DNA of 21,644 bases from Gracilaria vermiculophylla (Eukaryota > Rhodophyta > Florideophyceae > Gracilariales > Gracilariaceae), in assembly GCA_019155205.2 (NCBI GenBank), contig JAHNZQ020003150.1:640774-662417 (forward strand), given 5' to 3'. Below the pieces are notes generated by a model. The model made no database searches. It saw only the letters and a program-made list of their open reading frames with translations, and was not told where the DNA came from. The translations under genes were made by a program, and so were the position numbers. Shown one piece after another: positions 9,885-16,679 of the stretch (positions are counted from its first letter, which is position 1; each line of letters starts with the position of its first letter).

Positions 9885-9899
9885 GGTTATGGGCCCAGC
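9885..9899 (+). other. Primer-binding site: initiator tRNA-Met anticodon arm
   Basis: GGTTATGGGCCCAGC is the exact complement of the anticodon stem-loop region of eukaryotic initiator tRNA-Met (GCTGGGCCCATAACC). Complementarity to the anticodon arm instead of the acceptor 3' end is the hallmark of half-tRNA priming known from Drosophila copia and yeast Ty5. It abuts the LTR with no spacer. Confidence 0.9.
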
Positions 9900-9913
9900 T
9901 AATCGCTAGGACC

Positions 9914-9930
9914 CTGGGTTCGACTCCCAG
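9914..9930 (+). other. tRNA T-arm-like hairpin with B box in TRIM copy 1
   Basis: CTGGG-TTCGACT-CCCAG forms a perfect 5-bp stem with a 7-base loop, the shape of a tRNA T-arm. GGTTCGACTCC (9917-9927) matches the polymerase III B-box consensus GGTTCRANNCC. It is followed by AAGTGAC (9931-9937), whose GTGAC could pair with GTCAC in the LTR (9841-9845), as a tRNA acceptor stem would. The pairing is a prediction; the motif match is direct. Confidence 0.6.
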
Positions 9931-10022
9931 AAGTGACGTGAGCCTGAGAAATTGTACAAGTGTACAGCAGTAGTGAAGATTGGCTACTGTAAGCTCGAGG
10001 TCTCGTTCTGTAAGGAAGTACA

Positions 10023-10035
10023 GGGCGAGGGGGCG
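10023..10035 (+). other. Polypurine tract of TRIM copy 1
   Basis: GGGCGAGGGGGCG lies directly against the 3' LTR, the expected place for the plus-strand primer of reverse transcription. The same 13 bases occur at the same place in copy 2 (15530-15542). Confidence 0.8.
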
Positions 10036-10114
10036 TGTTGATAGTTCAAATGGTGAACTGTGCGCCCTGTGTCACAAGAGAGTATAGCGCAAATAGCTCA
10101 TCTGTTTTCCAACA
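10036..10114 (+). repeat. 3' LTR of TRIM copy 1
   Basis: Identical at all 79 positions to the 5' LTR at 9806-9884. Directly followed by the second AAAGA target copy (10115-10119). Confidence 0.95.
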
Positions 10115-10294
10115 AAAGAGGCAGCAGACGATGCTGTAAAAGCTTTGTTTGAGTCTATATTGGCTATCAGTTCAAGAAAACTTAATGATCGTGTTGAAGA
10201 AGCCACATCAAGGGTTACTTATACACGCATGCCTAAGGAACTAGCTGGGACGGTAGCATACTTCGTATTGGATTTCATCTCTTCACTATACTAA

Positions 10295-10823
10295 TACAAA
10301 GCTGGTGACAAGATAACAGAAATGGATCCATGTATGCAACGCGTGTCAAAACCTGTTTACAAGGTGGAGCCTTTCAAGCTGAAGCAGCTATTAACGGACT
10401 AAATGGGCATGTAAAATGGCCGAGCGGATGGAGAATCCGACGTTCCTCCAAAACCTCTCATCCACAGTTGCATATCAGATGCACACCGTACAGAATGCGA
10501 ATTCTAAGCTTTATCGAAATCAAAGCCGCGGCCAGCAAAGGAATGCGAATTAAAACGCGTGCCAGGAGCCACCAACAAATGTCACAAAAACTGGTTGCAT
10601 CATGCATGAATGCCTTGGAGTATGGTAGTAAAAACAATACGATGCAAAAGAAGAATATAAAATTGAACAAACCGTGTTGGAAAAAATAAAAATGCAACGA
10701 AGTACACCCTACTAATAAGTGACCTGTTTCTTACAAGGAAGAATGGCAAGAAATTTTGGACGAAATGTTATGAAATGGAACCGAATCCGAAAAATATATG
10801 CATCAAGAACAACATTATTTAAG
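10295..10823. other. AT-rich stretch between TRIM copy 1 and the 38-bp repeats
   Basis: The first 108 bases continue the register of the preceding open frame. Beyond that a 119-codon plus-strand frame (10330-10689) is Lys-rich but shows no recognised motif. This is where the 5' part (LTR, gag) of the copia relic would be expected, yet no LTR match to 12603-12818 is found here. Confidence 0.3.
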
Positions 10824-10975
10824 AAGAAGTACGAGAGTTAAAAAATCGCCGAAATAACAGTAAGAAGTACGAGAGTGAAAACATTGCCGACAACTGAGTA
10901 AGAAGTACGAGAATATGAAAATCGCAGACATAAGGGTAAGAAGTACGAGAGTACAAAAATCACCGACATGGCTCA
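10824..10975 (+). repeat. Four-copy tandem repeat with an exact 38-bp period
   Basis: The anchor AAGAAGTACGAGA starts at 10824, 10862, 10900 (with an A for the fourth G) and 10938, three intervals of exactly 38 bp. Each copy continues with an A-rich segment and a TCGCCGACA-like core that varies between copies. Because 38 is not a multiple of three, the repeat is not a protein repeat. It lies between an interrupted open frame and the copia relic. Confidence 0.9.
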
Positions 10976-10989
10976 CATACGAACATAAA

Positions 10990-12592
10990 GAAGCTCAAGA
11001 AAATAAACGTTCGGGGGTGACAATGATGATTGCTGATTAAACAGAATCTAAAACGTTTAAGGAAGCATTATTATAAAACAATTCTGAATTATGGATAGAA
11101 GCTGTGGAGAAAGAAATGAAATATCATTTTGAAAATTAAACTGGGATCTTTGTTTCTGAAAATTCTATCATGTATGTTCTTCAGCCTAAGTGGGTTTTTA
11201 GGATAAAACCAAGAACCAAAAATCAAGAACAATTATTTAAAGCTAGATTGGTGTAAAAAGGATATCAACAAATTATTGGAACGACTATTAAGATACATAT
11301 GCACCTGTGGTAAGAGTTAATTCATTGAGAATGCTATTTGCTGCTGCTGTGAAATAAAAATGATTTTCTGTCAACAGGATATTCAAACGGCATATTTAAA
11401 TGGAGAAGGCGATGAAGAAATGTACATGGAGCAACCAAAAGGATTTATTGATTTAAAAAATTTTGAGCATAGTTGCGAACCTCAAAAGTCAATTCATGCC
11501 CTTGAAACAGGCACCGAGAGCAAAATACAATTCAATTACAAATCTAATTCATATAAATAGTTTTAAAACGTCTTTGGCACAAAAGGAATAATTCTTTGAA
11601 GTTCTGAAAGGAACGCAAACTTTTATCGCGCTGTATGTGGATAATATATATTTTCATTGCCAGTAAATCCTAAGCCGCAATTTCTACAGTGAAGCAGAAA
11701 TTGTATTCTGTGTATAAACGGAAATATCTTGGAAACTCCCACATCTCCTTGGAATAGAAATTGATTATCATCGGGAAAAAGAATTTATGAAATTAAGTCA
11801 ACAAACATATGTAACTCAGATTTTACAAAAGCTTAATATAGATTTTCGCCAGGGTATCATTACTCTAATTGAAGCTAGCATAATTTCAAAATCTGCTGAA
11901 GTAAAGTGCACAAAACGTAATTTTTCTTATCGAGAACTCATCGGATAAATTATGTATCTTATGTGTGGCACTAGACTAGATTTGTGTCTTGTCATTGGAG
12001 ATTGAAGTCAATTTACAGAACAATACTCAGATGTTCACTGAAAAGCATGCGAAAAGGTTTTACGCTACGTACAGAAAACGAAAAACTATTGCCTTCTATA
12101 TTCTTGGCCTTTGCACAAAACTCTGAAGGTTTAAATTGATTCACATTGAAGAAATACGATTAACAGAAAATAAAGTTCTAGATATGCAATATTTTACGGG
12201 AATTTATTATTATCGTGGAGTCGTAGGAAAATCATTTGGGAGACCTGTCAACAATAGAGGCAGAAGTAATCGCTCTTCACGAACCTTTGAAAGAAGAACA
12301 GTGGCTCTCAAAATTATTTAAAAAACTGCAATAAAATTTGGGTATGTCTTTTAAAGCTTATATGGACAATCAATTGCCTGTGCAACTGTCTGAAAAGAAA
12401 GGAGAAAAACGAAAATCAAAACACATTGCAATAATTTTCTTCTATGTACAAGATGTTGTGGGGAAATATTACGTTCGATTGGAATACTGCCCTACAGAAA
12501 AAATGATTGCAGATATTTTTACAAAACCGTTGACAAAAATCAAACAAAAAAAGTTTTCACGATGTCTGGGATTTCCACAGTTTTCTACTTGA
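10990..12592 (+). mobile_element. Ty1/copia pol relic (reverse transcriptase and RNase H)
   Basis: Seen in order across broken frames: an RT entry segment (KTFKEALL, ELWIEAVEKEM at about 11046-11121), QPKWVFRIK (about 11184-11210) and KARLV-KGYQQ. Next is the open stretch 11360-11560 with QQDIQTAYLNG and EEMYMEQPKGFID, a highly characteristic copia RT block. The catalytic box reads LYVDN (about 11631-11645), so the second Asp of YVDD is lost. Later come LSQQTYVTQILQKLNI (about 11793-11840), a YLMCGTRLDLC block (about 11950-11985) and VLRYVQKTKNYCLLY (about 12057-12101). RNase H ends with YMDNQ (about 12360) and EKMIADIFTKPLTK (about 12498-12540). Many stops and frameshifts make it dead. Gag, protease and integrase are absent upstream. 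The AT-richness matches its flanks (9550-12900). Confidence 0.88.
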
Positions 12593-12602
12593 GGAGAGGT
12601 CT

Positions 12603-12818
12603 TGTAGAAGCAAGTAAAAGCATCTTAATCAAAGTATACAACTAAAAGGATCTGGAAGTGTCTACGAGATTCTATTGAAGAACATATTTTGCAGTTTTAT
12701 TGGTTTAGGATATAAAAGATACAGAATTATATCATATAGTACAAATGATGTAGGGCTCTATATAAGAACAGTTTTAGAACTACATTTGACGGAAGAAAGA
12801 AGTCAAGCCGAGTGTTCA
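12603..12818 (+). repeat. Putative 3' LTR of the copia relic
   Basis: After the RNase H stop comes the purine-rich TTGAGGAGAGGT (12589-12600), placed like a copia polypurine tract, then TGTAGAAGC at 12603. The end is uncertain. A CA at 12817-12818 lies shortly before homology to chromovirus B resumes (about 12830), and a TATATAAG motif lies near 12756-12763. No 5' partner was found, so the right border is inference. Confidence 0.4.
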
Positions 12819-13289
12819 AGATAAAAAGAAGATTGCGTTTATTTAATCCTGTCAAAGCATTGTACTGCAGAACCTAAATCATATACGACTGGCCAGAAGG
12901 ATGCTGCGCTTGTCTGAGCTTGACTACTAAGTTGAACACCAACCAGAAGTACAGCACAATGTGGCGGATACGCTGTTTTGCCTACGAACCGATGGGTGGG
13001 AAGAAGAACCCATTGAAGACGAAATCCCGTGTTTCACAGTGAGACTAACGATCAATGGTGATGACCATGCGAATACGGAACTCAAGTCAGCCTTTCAAAA
13101 TGAACGCGAAAAAGTTGGAGACACGACGGCACCTGTGATGTCAACGGAGACCTTACCGGATCCGACTTTCCAAGGAGAGTTCTTATGGGAGCAAACGACC
13201 GAGAGGTGTTGCAAGGAGCTGCTCCCATTGATAGGTGAGAAAGAAACTCAGCTATGAAACTACCTCGAAGGGCACTTGGTTCGCAGATC

Positions 13290-14025
13290 TACTCTGATTG
13301 ACGTGCTTCAAAACACGATATACGAGTCGCTACACAAACGAGTATTGCATGTTACACATGTTCCTGTGCTCTCGAGCCTTCAAGGTAGTTCCCAGATGTA
13401 CTCAACCTTGAGTCCAGAGCTTTACTGGGCTCTGTTGGCACATGAAGTTTACATCTTTGTGACTAACGGATTCTATTGCGTCAAGACTAAAGGCGGTGAG
13501 GACAAGCTCGGGAAAGCCTTTACAGTGTTTGCTGCTGCCGGCCCATTGAAGTTCATTGATGTGGACCTACCGAGACCTTTACCGGAAACTCTGAAAGGGT
13601 ATAAACAAGTGCTCGCCATCACTAACCGGCTTTCTATGTTGACTAGAGCCGTTTCCCTGACGAGCTCAACGTCGAGTGTTCTCTAGGAAGCGTTCCTGAC
13701 CACCCTGGTATATCCATATGGTGCGCTATTAAACATCCATACGGATAATGGATCCAAATTGGCCTCCATGTTCTTCGACTCTGTTTGGGTCATGTTAGGT
13801 TAGAGGCATTAATTTAAGACCATACACTGCCATCAGAGCAAGGGCCAAATAGGACGATTCAACAAAAACTGATTGACGAGGCTTCGAAATTATGTAGCGG
13901 AAACCCGAACCGCTTGGGTAGACTTCATTCAGCCATTATCGTACGCCTCTGATCGAAATGTACACAGGTCTACAGGGGCGACACCATTCGATCTGGTGCT
14001 GACCCGTCTCTATCCGCGATGGTTG
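13290..14025 (+). pseudogene. Chromovirus B integrase, degenerate
   Basis: The zinc-finger region reads HVTHVPVLSSLQGSSQMYS then LYWALLAHEVYIFVTNGFYC (about 13350-13490). One zinc His and one zinc Cys are replaced (Leu and Gly at the expected places). The core keeps the first Asp in FIDVDLPRPLPE (about 13552-13587). After a frameshift near 13685 it keeps the second Asp in HTDNGSKLAS (Asp at 13744-13746). The third catalytic Glu is Gly in GQIGRFN (13852-13854). A PFDLVLTR segment follows near 13987-14010. Stops at about 13801, 13815 and 13870 add to the damage. Confidence 0.8.
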
Positions 14026-14539
14026 TAAGCAACGCCCCGACTAACCAACAGGCAGCAGGATTCAAATATATACGGGAAAACGTCCACTTTCCAACACATC
14101 TCATAAGCCATTAACGTTGCTACCGGACGAGGCACAAATGCACAGCAGCGGTATGACATATATCACGATCAGCACGTGAGGCGTGTGGTTCAATTGAAAC
14201 CTAGAAAAGAAGTGTACGAATATAAATATTTTGGTGATGCAAGACCAGTCTTGGCATAGGAATGGGAAGACGAATAAAAAGATGCAGGGATTATTTCAAA
14301 GGTACTGAAAAAGTAAACCGGACCATTTGAGATCTTACAATATGACAGAGCCACTGTAACCATCAGGAAATGAGGGCTTGCCAATACCGTTTCGATTGAC
14401 CGAGTGTCAAAGGCTCTTCATCTTCTTGCGGTGCCCAGCCCGTCAAAAAACTATTCGGCAAAACCTGACGCTACGGAAGACCCTTACTCAGAAACCCAGC
14501 TCTTGGGGAAAAGCATCAGTCTTCAAGCGGACCTAGAAA

Positions 14540-14750
14540 CCGTCCAAGCGGTTGAAGAAACCATCATGAGTCATGAGTATAATACAAATAGTATCCACTA
14601 CCGCCTACGGTGGCACGGATATGATTCTTCACAGGAGCTCTAGAGCCCCCTTGGCATATCCCACGCCTCTTTCTTCTCAAGATTCGGCGCTGTTTTGACC
14701 AACACCCACCAGTTGGTGCATTTTGCCGTCCTTATGGATTTGCCACGCTA
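14540..14750 (+). pseudogene. Chromovirus B chromodomain and C-terminal tail
   Basis: A VQAVEETIMSHEYN segment is followed by IHYRLRWHGYDSSQEL, a clear chromodomain core with both the YRLRW and GYD elements. A shift and TAG at 14641-14643 fall where DTWEP should be. The next frame resumes with HIPRLFLLKI and runs into the polypurine tract. Confidence 0.75.
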
Positions 14751-14752
14751 AT

Positions 14753-14766
14753 GAGGGGGGAGGGGA
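14753..14766 (+). other. Polypurine tract of chromovirus B
   Basis: GAGGGGGGAGGGGA follows the chromodomain tail at the expected distance and precedes an AT-rich stretch where the 3' LTR should start. No TG...CA LTR can be delimited, so the LTR is lost or degraded. Confidence 0.6.
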
Positions 14767-14790
14767 TATTTTTTGCGTGCAATACCTAAC

Positions 14791-14940
14791 AAAAAACAAG
14801 AAGAAAAGTGAGAAGATAAGACAAATAAAAAAATGAAAAAGATGAAAAGAAGACTGCGGAGAAAAAGACGGGAATCTACAAAATATGAAAAGAAGAGAAA
14901 GACACTTTACTCCAGAAAGACGAAGGTGAAGATTATACTT
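14791..14940 (+). repeat. Purine-rich (A/G) tract
   Basis: About 150 bp in which the plus strand is overwhelmingly A and G (repeated AAGAAGA, GATGAAAAGAAG and AGAAAAAGACG words). It explains the Phe/Leu/Ser-rich open frame on the opposite strand and the Lys/Arg-rich one on this strand, neither of which looks like a real protein. Confidence 0.7.
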
Positions 14941-15261
14941 AGTAAAAAAGGTATTAGCCTTGAAAAGAAGGGTTACCCCCCGGCCATAGAGCCCCCGATC
15001 CGCCAATGGGAATCTCAATCACACTGTGAGGTTGAGAAAGCAAACCATTGAAAGGGGAAAGCGGAAGTATCACAGGCGCTACGGAATGATGGAAATCATA
15101 CATACCTTCCTGCTCGTCTAAAAGACAAAACGGTTTCGGCGCTGCAGGATGACATCCAGGAGTGGCACCCGGGAGAGCGAAAGCATACCAGAGCGATGCC
15201 CCGGTAGGAGCAGAAGCGCCAAACGGAGTCGCAGGATTCGAAAGTACCAGGTTAAAGGTAG
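14941..15261. other. Unassigned spacer before TRIM copy 2
   Basis: Short frames only. No domain, RNA gene or LTR boundary recognised. It could include remnants of the chromovirus B 3' LTR. Confidence 0.3.
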
Positions 15262-15312
15262 TGTTTTGACCCCTTTATTGGTCGTATCTATCCAAGCGCA
15301 TGGGAAGAGGCG

Positions 15313-15391
15313 TGTTGATAGTTCAAATGGTGAACTGTGCGCCCTGTGTCACAAGAGAGAATAGTGCAAATAGCTCATCTGTTTTCAAACA
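15313..15391 (+). repeat. 5' LTR of TRIM copy 2
   Basis: 79 bp, TGTTG start and AAACA end (the terminal C of the CCAACA motif is mutated to A). Carries the A-box-like TAGTTCAAATGG at 15319-15330 unchanged. Confidence 0.95.
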
Positions 15392-15406
15392 GGTTATGGG
15401 CCCAGC
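15392..15406 (+). other. Primer-binding site (initiator tRNA-Met anticodon arm), TRIM copy 2
   Basis: The same 15 bases as in copy 1 (GGTTATGGGCCCAGC), conserved while the adjacent bases have changed, consistent with selection for tRNA pairing during recent transposition. Confidence 0.9.
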
Positions 15407-15420
15407 TAAACGTTAGGACC

Positions 15421-15437
15421 CTGGGTTCAATTCCCAG
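15421..15437 (+). other. tRNA T-arm-like hairpin with B box in TRIM copy 2
   Basis: CTGGG-TTCAATT-CCCAG. The stem is identical to copy 1 and the two differences both fall in the loop, giving another canonical T-loop. GGTTCAATTCC (15424-15434) still fits the B-box consensus. AAGTGAC follows at 15438-15444. Confidence 0.6.
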
Positions 15438-15529
15438 AAGTGACCTGAGCCTGAGAAATTGTACATGTGTACAGCAGTGGTCAAAAGTGGATACTGTAAG
15501 CTTGAGGTCTCGTTCTGTAAGAAAGTACA

Positions 15530-15542
15530 GGGCGAGGGGGCG
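15530..15542 (+). other. Polypurine tract of TRIM copy 2
   Basis: GGGCGAGGGGGCG directly before the 3' LTR, identical to copy 1. Confidence 0.8.
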
Positions 15543-15621
15543 TGTTGATAGTTCAAATGGTGAACTGTGCGCCCTGTGTCACAAGACAGAATAGCGCAAA
15601 TAGCTCATCTGTTTTCCAACA
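15543..15621 (+). repeat. 3' LTR of TRIM copy 2
   Basis: 79 bp with TGTTG/CAACA ends. Differs from its partner at three positions. Followed by the AGGCG target copy. Confidence 0.95.
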
Positions 15622-15839
15622 AGGCGTGTGTGAATAGATTATGTGACGTTTCTAGCACTAAAAAAAGGCCTAAGTGTCACAAATTGCTCCGTCCATACCA
15701 GCCACATTGGCTAGTTGGGGAAGAGGAATTGTTATTGCATCAATCGCTGCAGCCACATCCATTAGGACAGAATCGGCAAACTACTGGAGAAACCCCTGAT
15801 GGAGATGGCGCGGGGCCTTGTCGATGGCCAACTGGCTGA

Positions 15840-16679
15840 GTACTTCAGCAAAGAAGAAAACGGATTTAACACTTCTATTATAACCGCAGGAGAAGTACGA
15901 CGACCCACAGAGGTAATCCGAAAGTCACGGCCCTGGGACTATTTCAGACTGGCGGGTAGTACCGAACCGCTTGGTGGACGCAAACGCATAGGTAGCATCG
16001 GAGATACAGGAGCCAAAGTTGGTACTACCGGATACTTGTCCACTGTCGGAGACGAATCCATCATCGGAAGTTCGACCACGGGGGCTTCATCTCCGTCGCT
16101 TTCAACCAAATGGACGGGTGCCCGATGGTCCGTTTCAGGAGCACCCGTCTGGATATTTGGATTCCACGCGGACCACTTCTGGCTATGATTACACTCGTGG
16201 GAGAGCGCCAAGGTCAATATAGCTTCTAGCTCGACGGCCGTGTTCAAAGTCTCCGCAACGAAGTTGGGAACGCCGAGTTCCTTGCGGATTACAGAATTCA
16301 ATGGGTTTGGCAAGCGGAAGATGCAACCAACTGGAGACGAAGCGGTGGCATGGAAGATTACCTCCGGACACTTTGAGGGCCAGGTTATCCCCTCTTTAGC
16401 GACGTGCAGTACCAACTGGGCAGCCAAGGCTGCCAACTCCGCGATGGCGGCCGACCAGATCGTAGCTGTGAATGGAATATCTCGGTGGATATAGCTCTAA
16501 AAGTTAGCCGAAACAGAAGGGGAAGGGTCATCCAAGTACTGAAACACTACGTAGCAGCTCCACCAATCCGTAAGAAGGACATGATAGAGGTTATAGCTGG
16601 GAAAGGGAAAGTTGAAGAAAGGATGGGGGAATGAAAGGAAGTTCGCCAGCTCTGGCTCGGAGTTTACTTGGAGGTGCTC
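15840..16679. other. Unassigned region with overlapping frames on both strands
   Basis: A minus-strand frame of 165 codons (15939-16436) has a Pro/Val-rich second half that could be a decayed gag or linker. Plus-strand frames of 129 and 84 codons overlap it. None shows a zinc knuckle, protease or other known motif, so I leave them unassigned. Confidence 0.3.

Larger units (their letters stand above)
9806..10114 (+). mobile_element. Complete miniature LTR retrotransposon (TRIM) copy 1, 309 bp
   Basis: Two identical 79-bp direct repeats (9806-9884 and 10036-10114), each starting TGTTG and ending CAACA, enclose a 151-bp internal region. The target duplication AAAGA is perfect (9801-9805 and 10115-10119). 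The internal region starts directly with a primer-binding site for initiator tRNA-Met and ends in a polypurine tract abutting the second repeat. No reading frame of useful size exists, so the element depends on proteins supplied by another element, most likely a Ty1/copia relative that uses a half-tRNA primer. The LTRs show no difference over 79 positions, which indicates a fairly recent insertion. Confidence 0.95.
9654..10294 (+). pseudogene. AT-rich open frame of unknown function, split by TRIM copy 1
   Basis: When the 309-bp element at 9806-10114 and one target-site copy are left out, a frame opens after the TAA at 9651-9653. It runs to 9805, continues at 10120 and stops at TAA 10292-10294, giving 108 codons. 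The same register continues open for another 35 codons to TAA 10400-10402. In DNA this AT-rich a frame of that length is unlikely by chance. The predicted product is hydrophilic with a probable helical segment, including KEAADDAVKALFESILA just after the insertion point, then RMPKELAGTVAYFVLDF. I do not recognise a family. It may be a fragment of an older transposon gene or a host exon. The element now interrupts it, so it is non-functional as it stands. Confidence 0.4.
12830..14768 (+). mobile_element. Ty3/gypsy chromovirus relic B (RNase H end, integrase, chromodomain)
   Basis: A plus-strand chromovirus fragment joined directly to the copia relic. It starts inside RNase H: a degenerate QSIVLQNL segment, then RRMLRLSELDY (about 12896-12928) and HNVADTL (about 12955-12975), followed by DEIPCF. 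Integrase and chromodomain follow and a strong polypurine tract closes it. Protease, RT and gag are missing. It has many stops and frameshifts. It is related to, but clearly diverged from, relic A on the opposite strand. Confidence 0.85.
15313..15621 (+). mobile_element. Complete miniature LTR retrotransposon (TRIM) copy 2, 309 bp
   Basis: Same architecture and exactly the same lengths as copy 1: LTR 15313-15391 (79 bp), internal 15392-15542 (151 bp), LTR 15543-15621 (79 bp). The target duplication AGGCG is perfect (15308-15312 and 15622-15626). Its two LTRs differ at 3 of 79 positions. Its internal region differs from copy 1 at about 13 of 151 positions with no length change. Both LTRs share one base (GAGAATAG-type centre) that differs from copy 1, so the two copies came from slightly different source elements. 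It has no coding capacity. Confidence 0.95.
15262..15839 (+). pseudogene. Open frame of unknown function split by TRIM copy 2
   Basis: Leaving out the element at 15313-15621 and one target copy, a frame opens after TAG 15259-15261. It runs through the insertion site and stops at TGA 15837-15839, giving 87 codons. Around the insertion it reads PSAWEEACVNRLCDVSS. Later parts are Leu/His/Gln-rich (EEELLLHQSLQPHP). No family is recognised. The length is only weak evidence for coding at this base composition. Confidence 0.25.

Noticed and set aside
9841..9937. A genuine tRNA gene in TRIM copy 1
   Set aside because: The T-arm is perfect, but the anticodon arm needs an 8-base loop, the acceptor stem has only 5 pairs and no base separates the D and anticodon stems. 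It is reported only as tRNA-like.
10824..10975. 38-bp repeats as a CRISPR-like array
   Set aside because: The units are contiguous tandem copies without spacers between conserved repeats.
10990..12592. The copia relic as the helper of the TRIM family
   Set aside because: Its YVDD box is mutated, it has many stops and its putative LTR starts TGTAGAAG, unlike the TRIM TGTTGATAG end.
14677..15018. Minus-strand 113-codon frame rich in Phe and Leu, looking like a membrane protein
   Set aside because: It is the antisense of an A/G-rich tract; the hydrophobic composition follows from simple sequence and no start or motif supports it.
15337..15594. Small repeated frames ending in a shared Cys-His-Lys motif at each LTR
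   Set aside because: They are the same LTR translated repeatedly, with no start context or conservation beyond the DNA repeat.
9806..15621. Regular repeats that might be a CRISPR array
   Set aside because: The repeats are LTRs in direct pairs with target duplications, a primer site and a polypurine tract, in eukaryotic DNA. There are no regular spacers.
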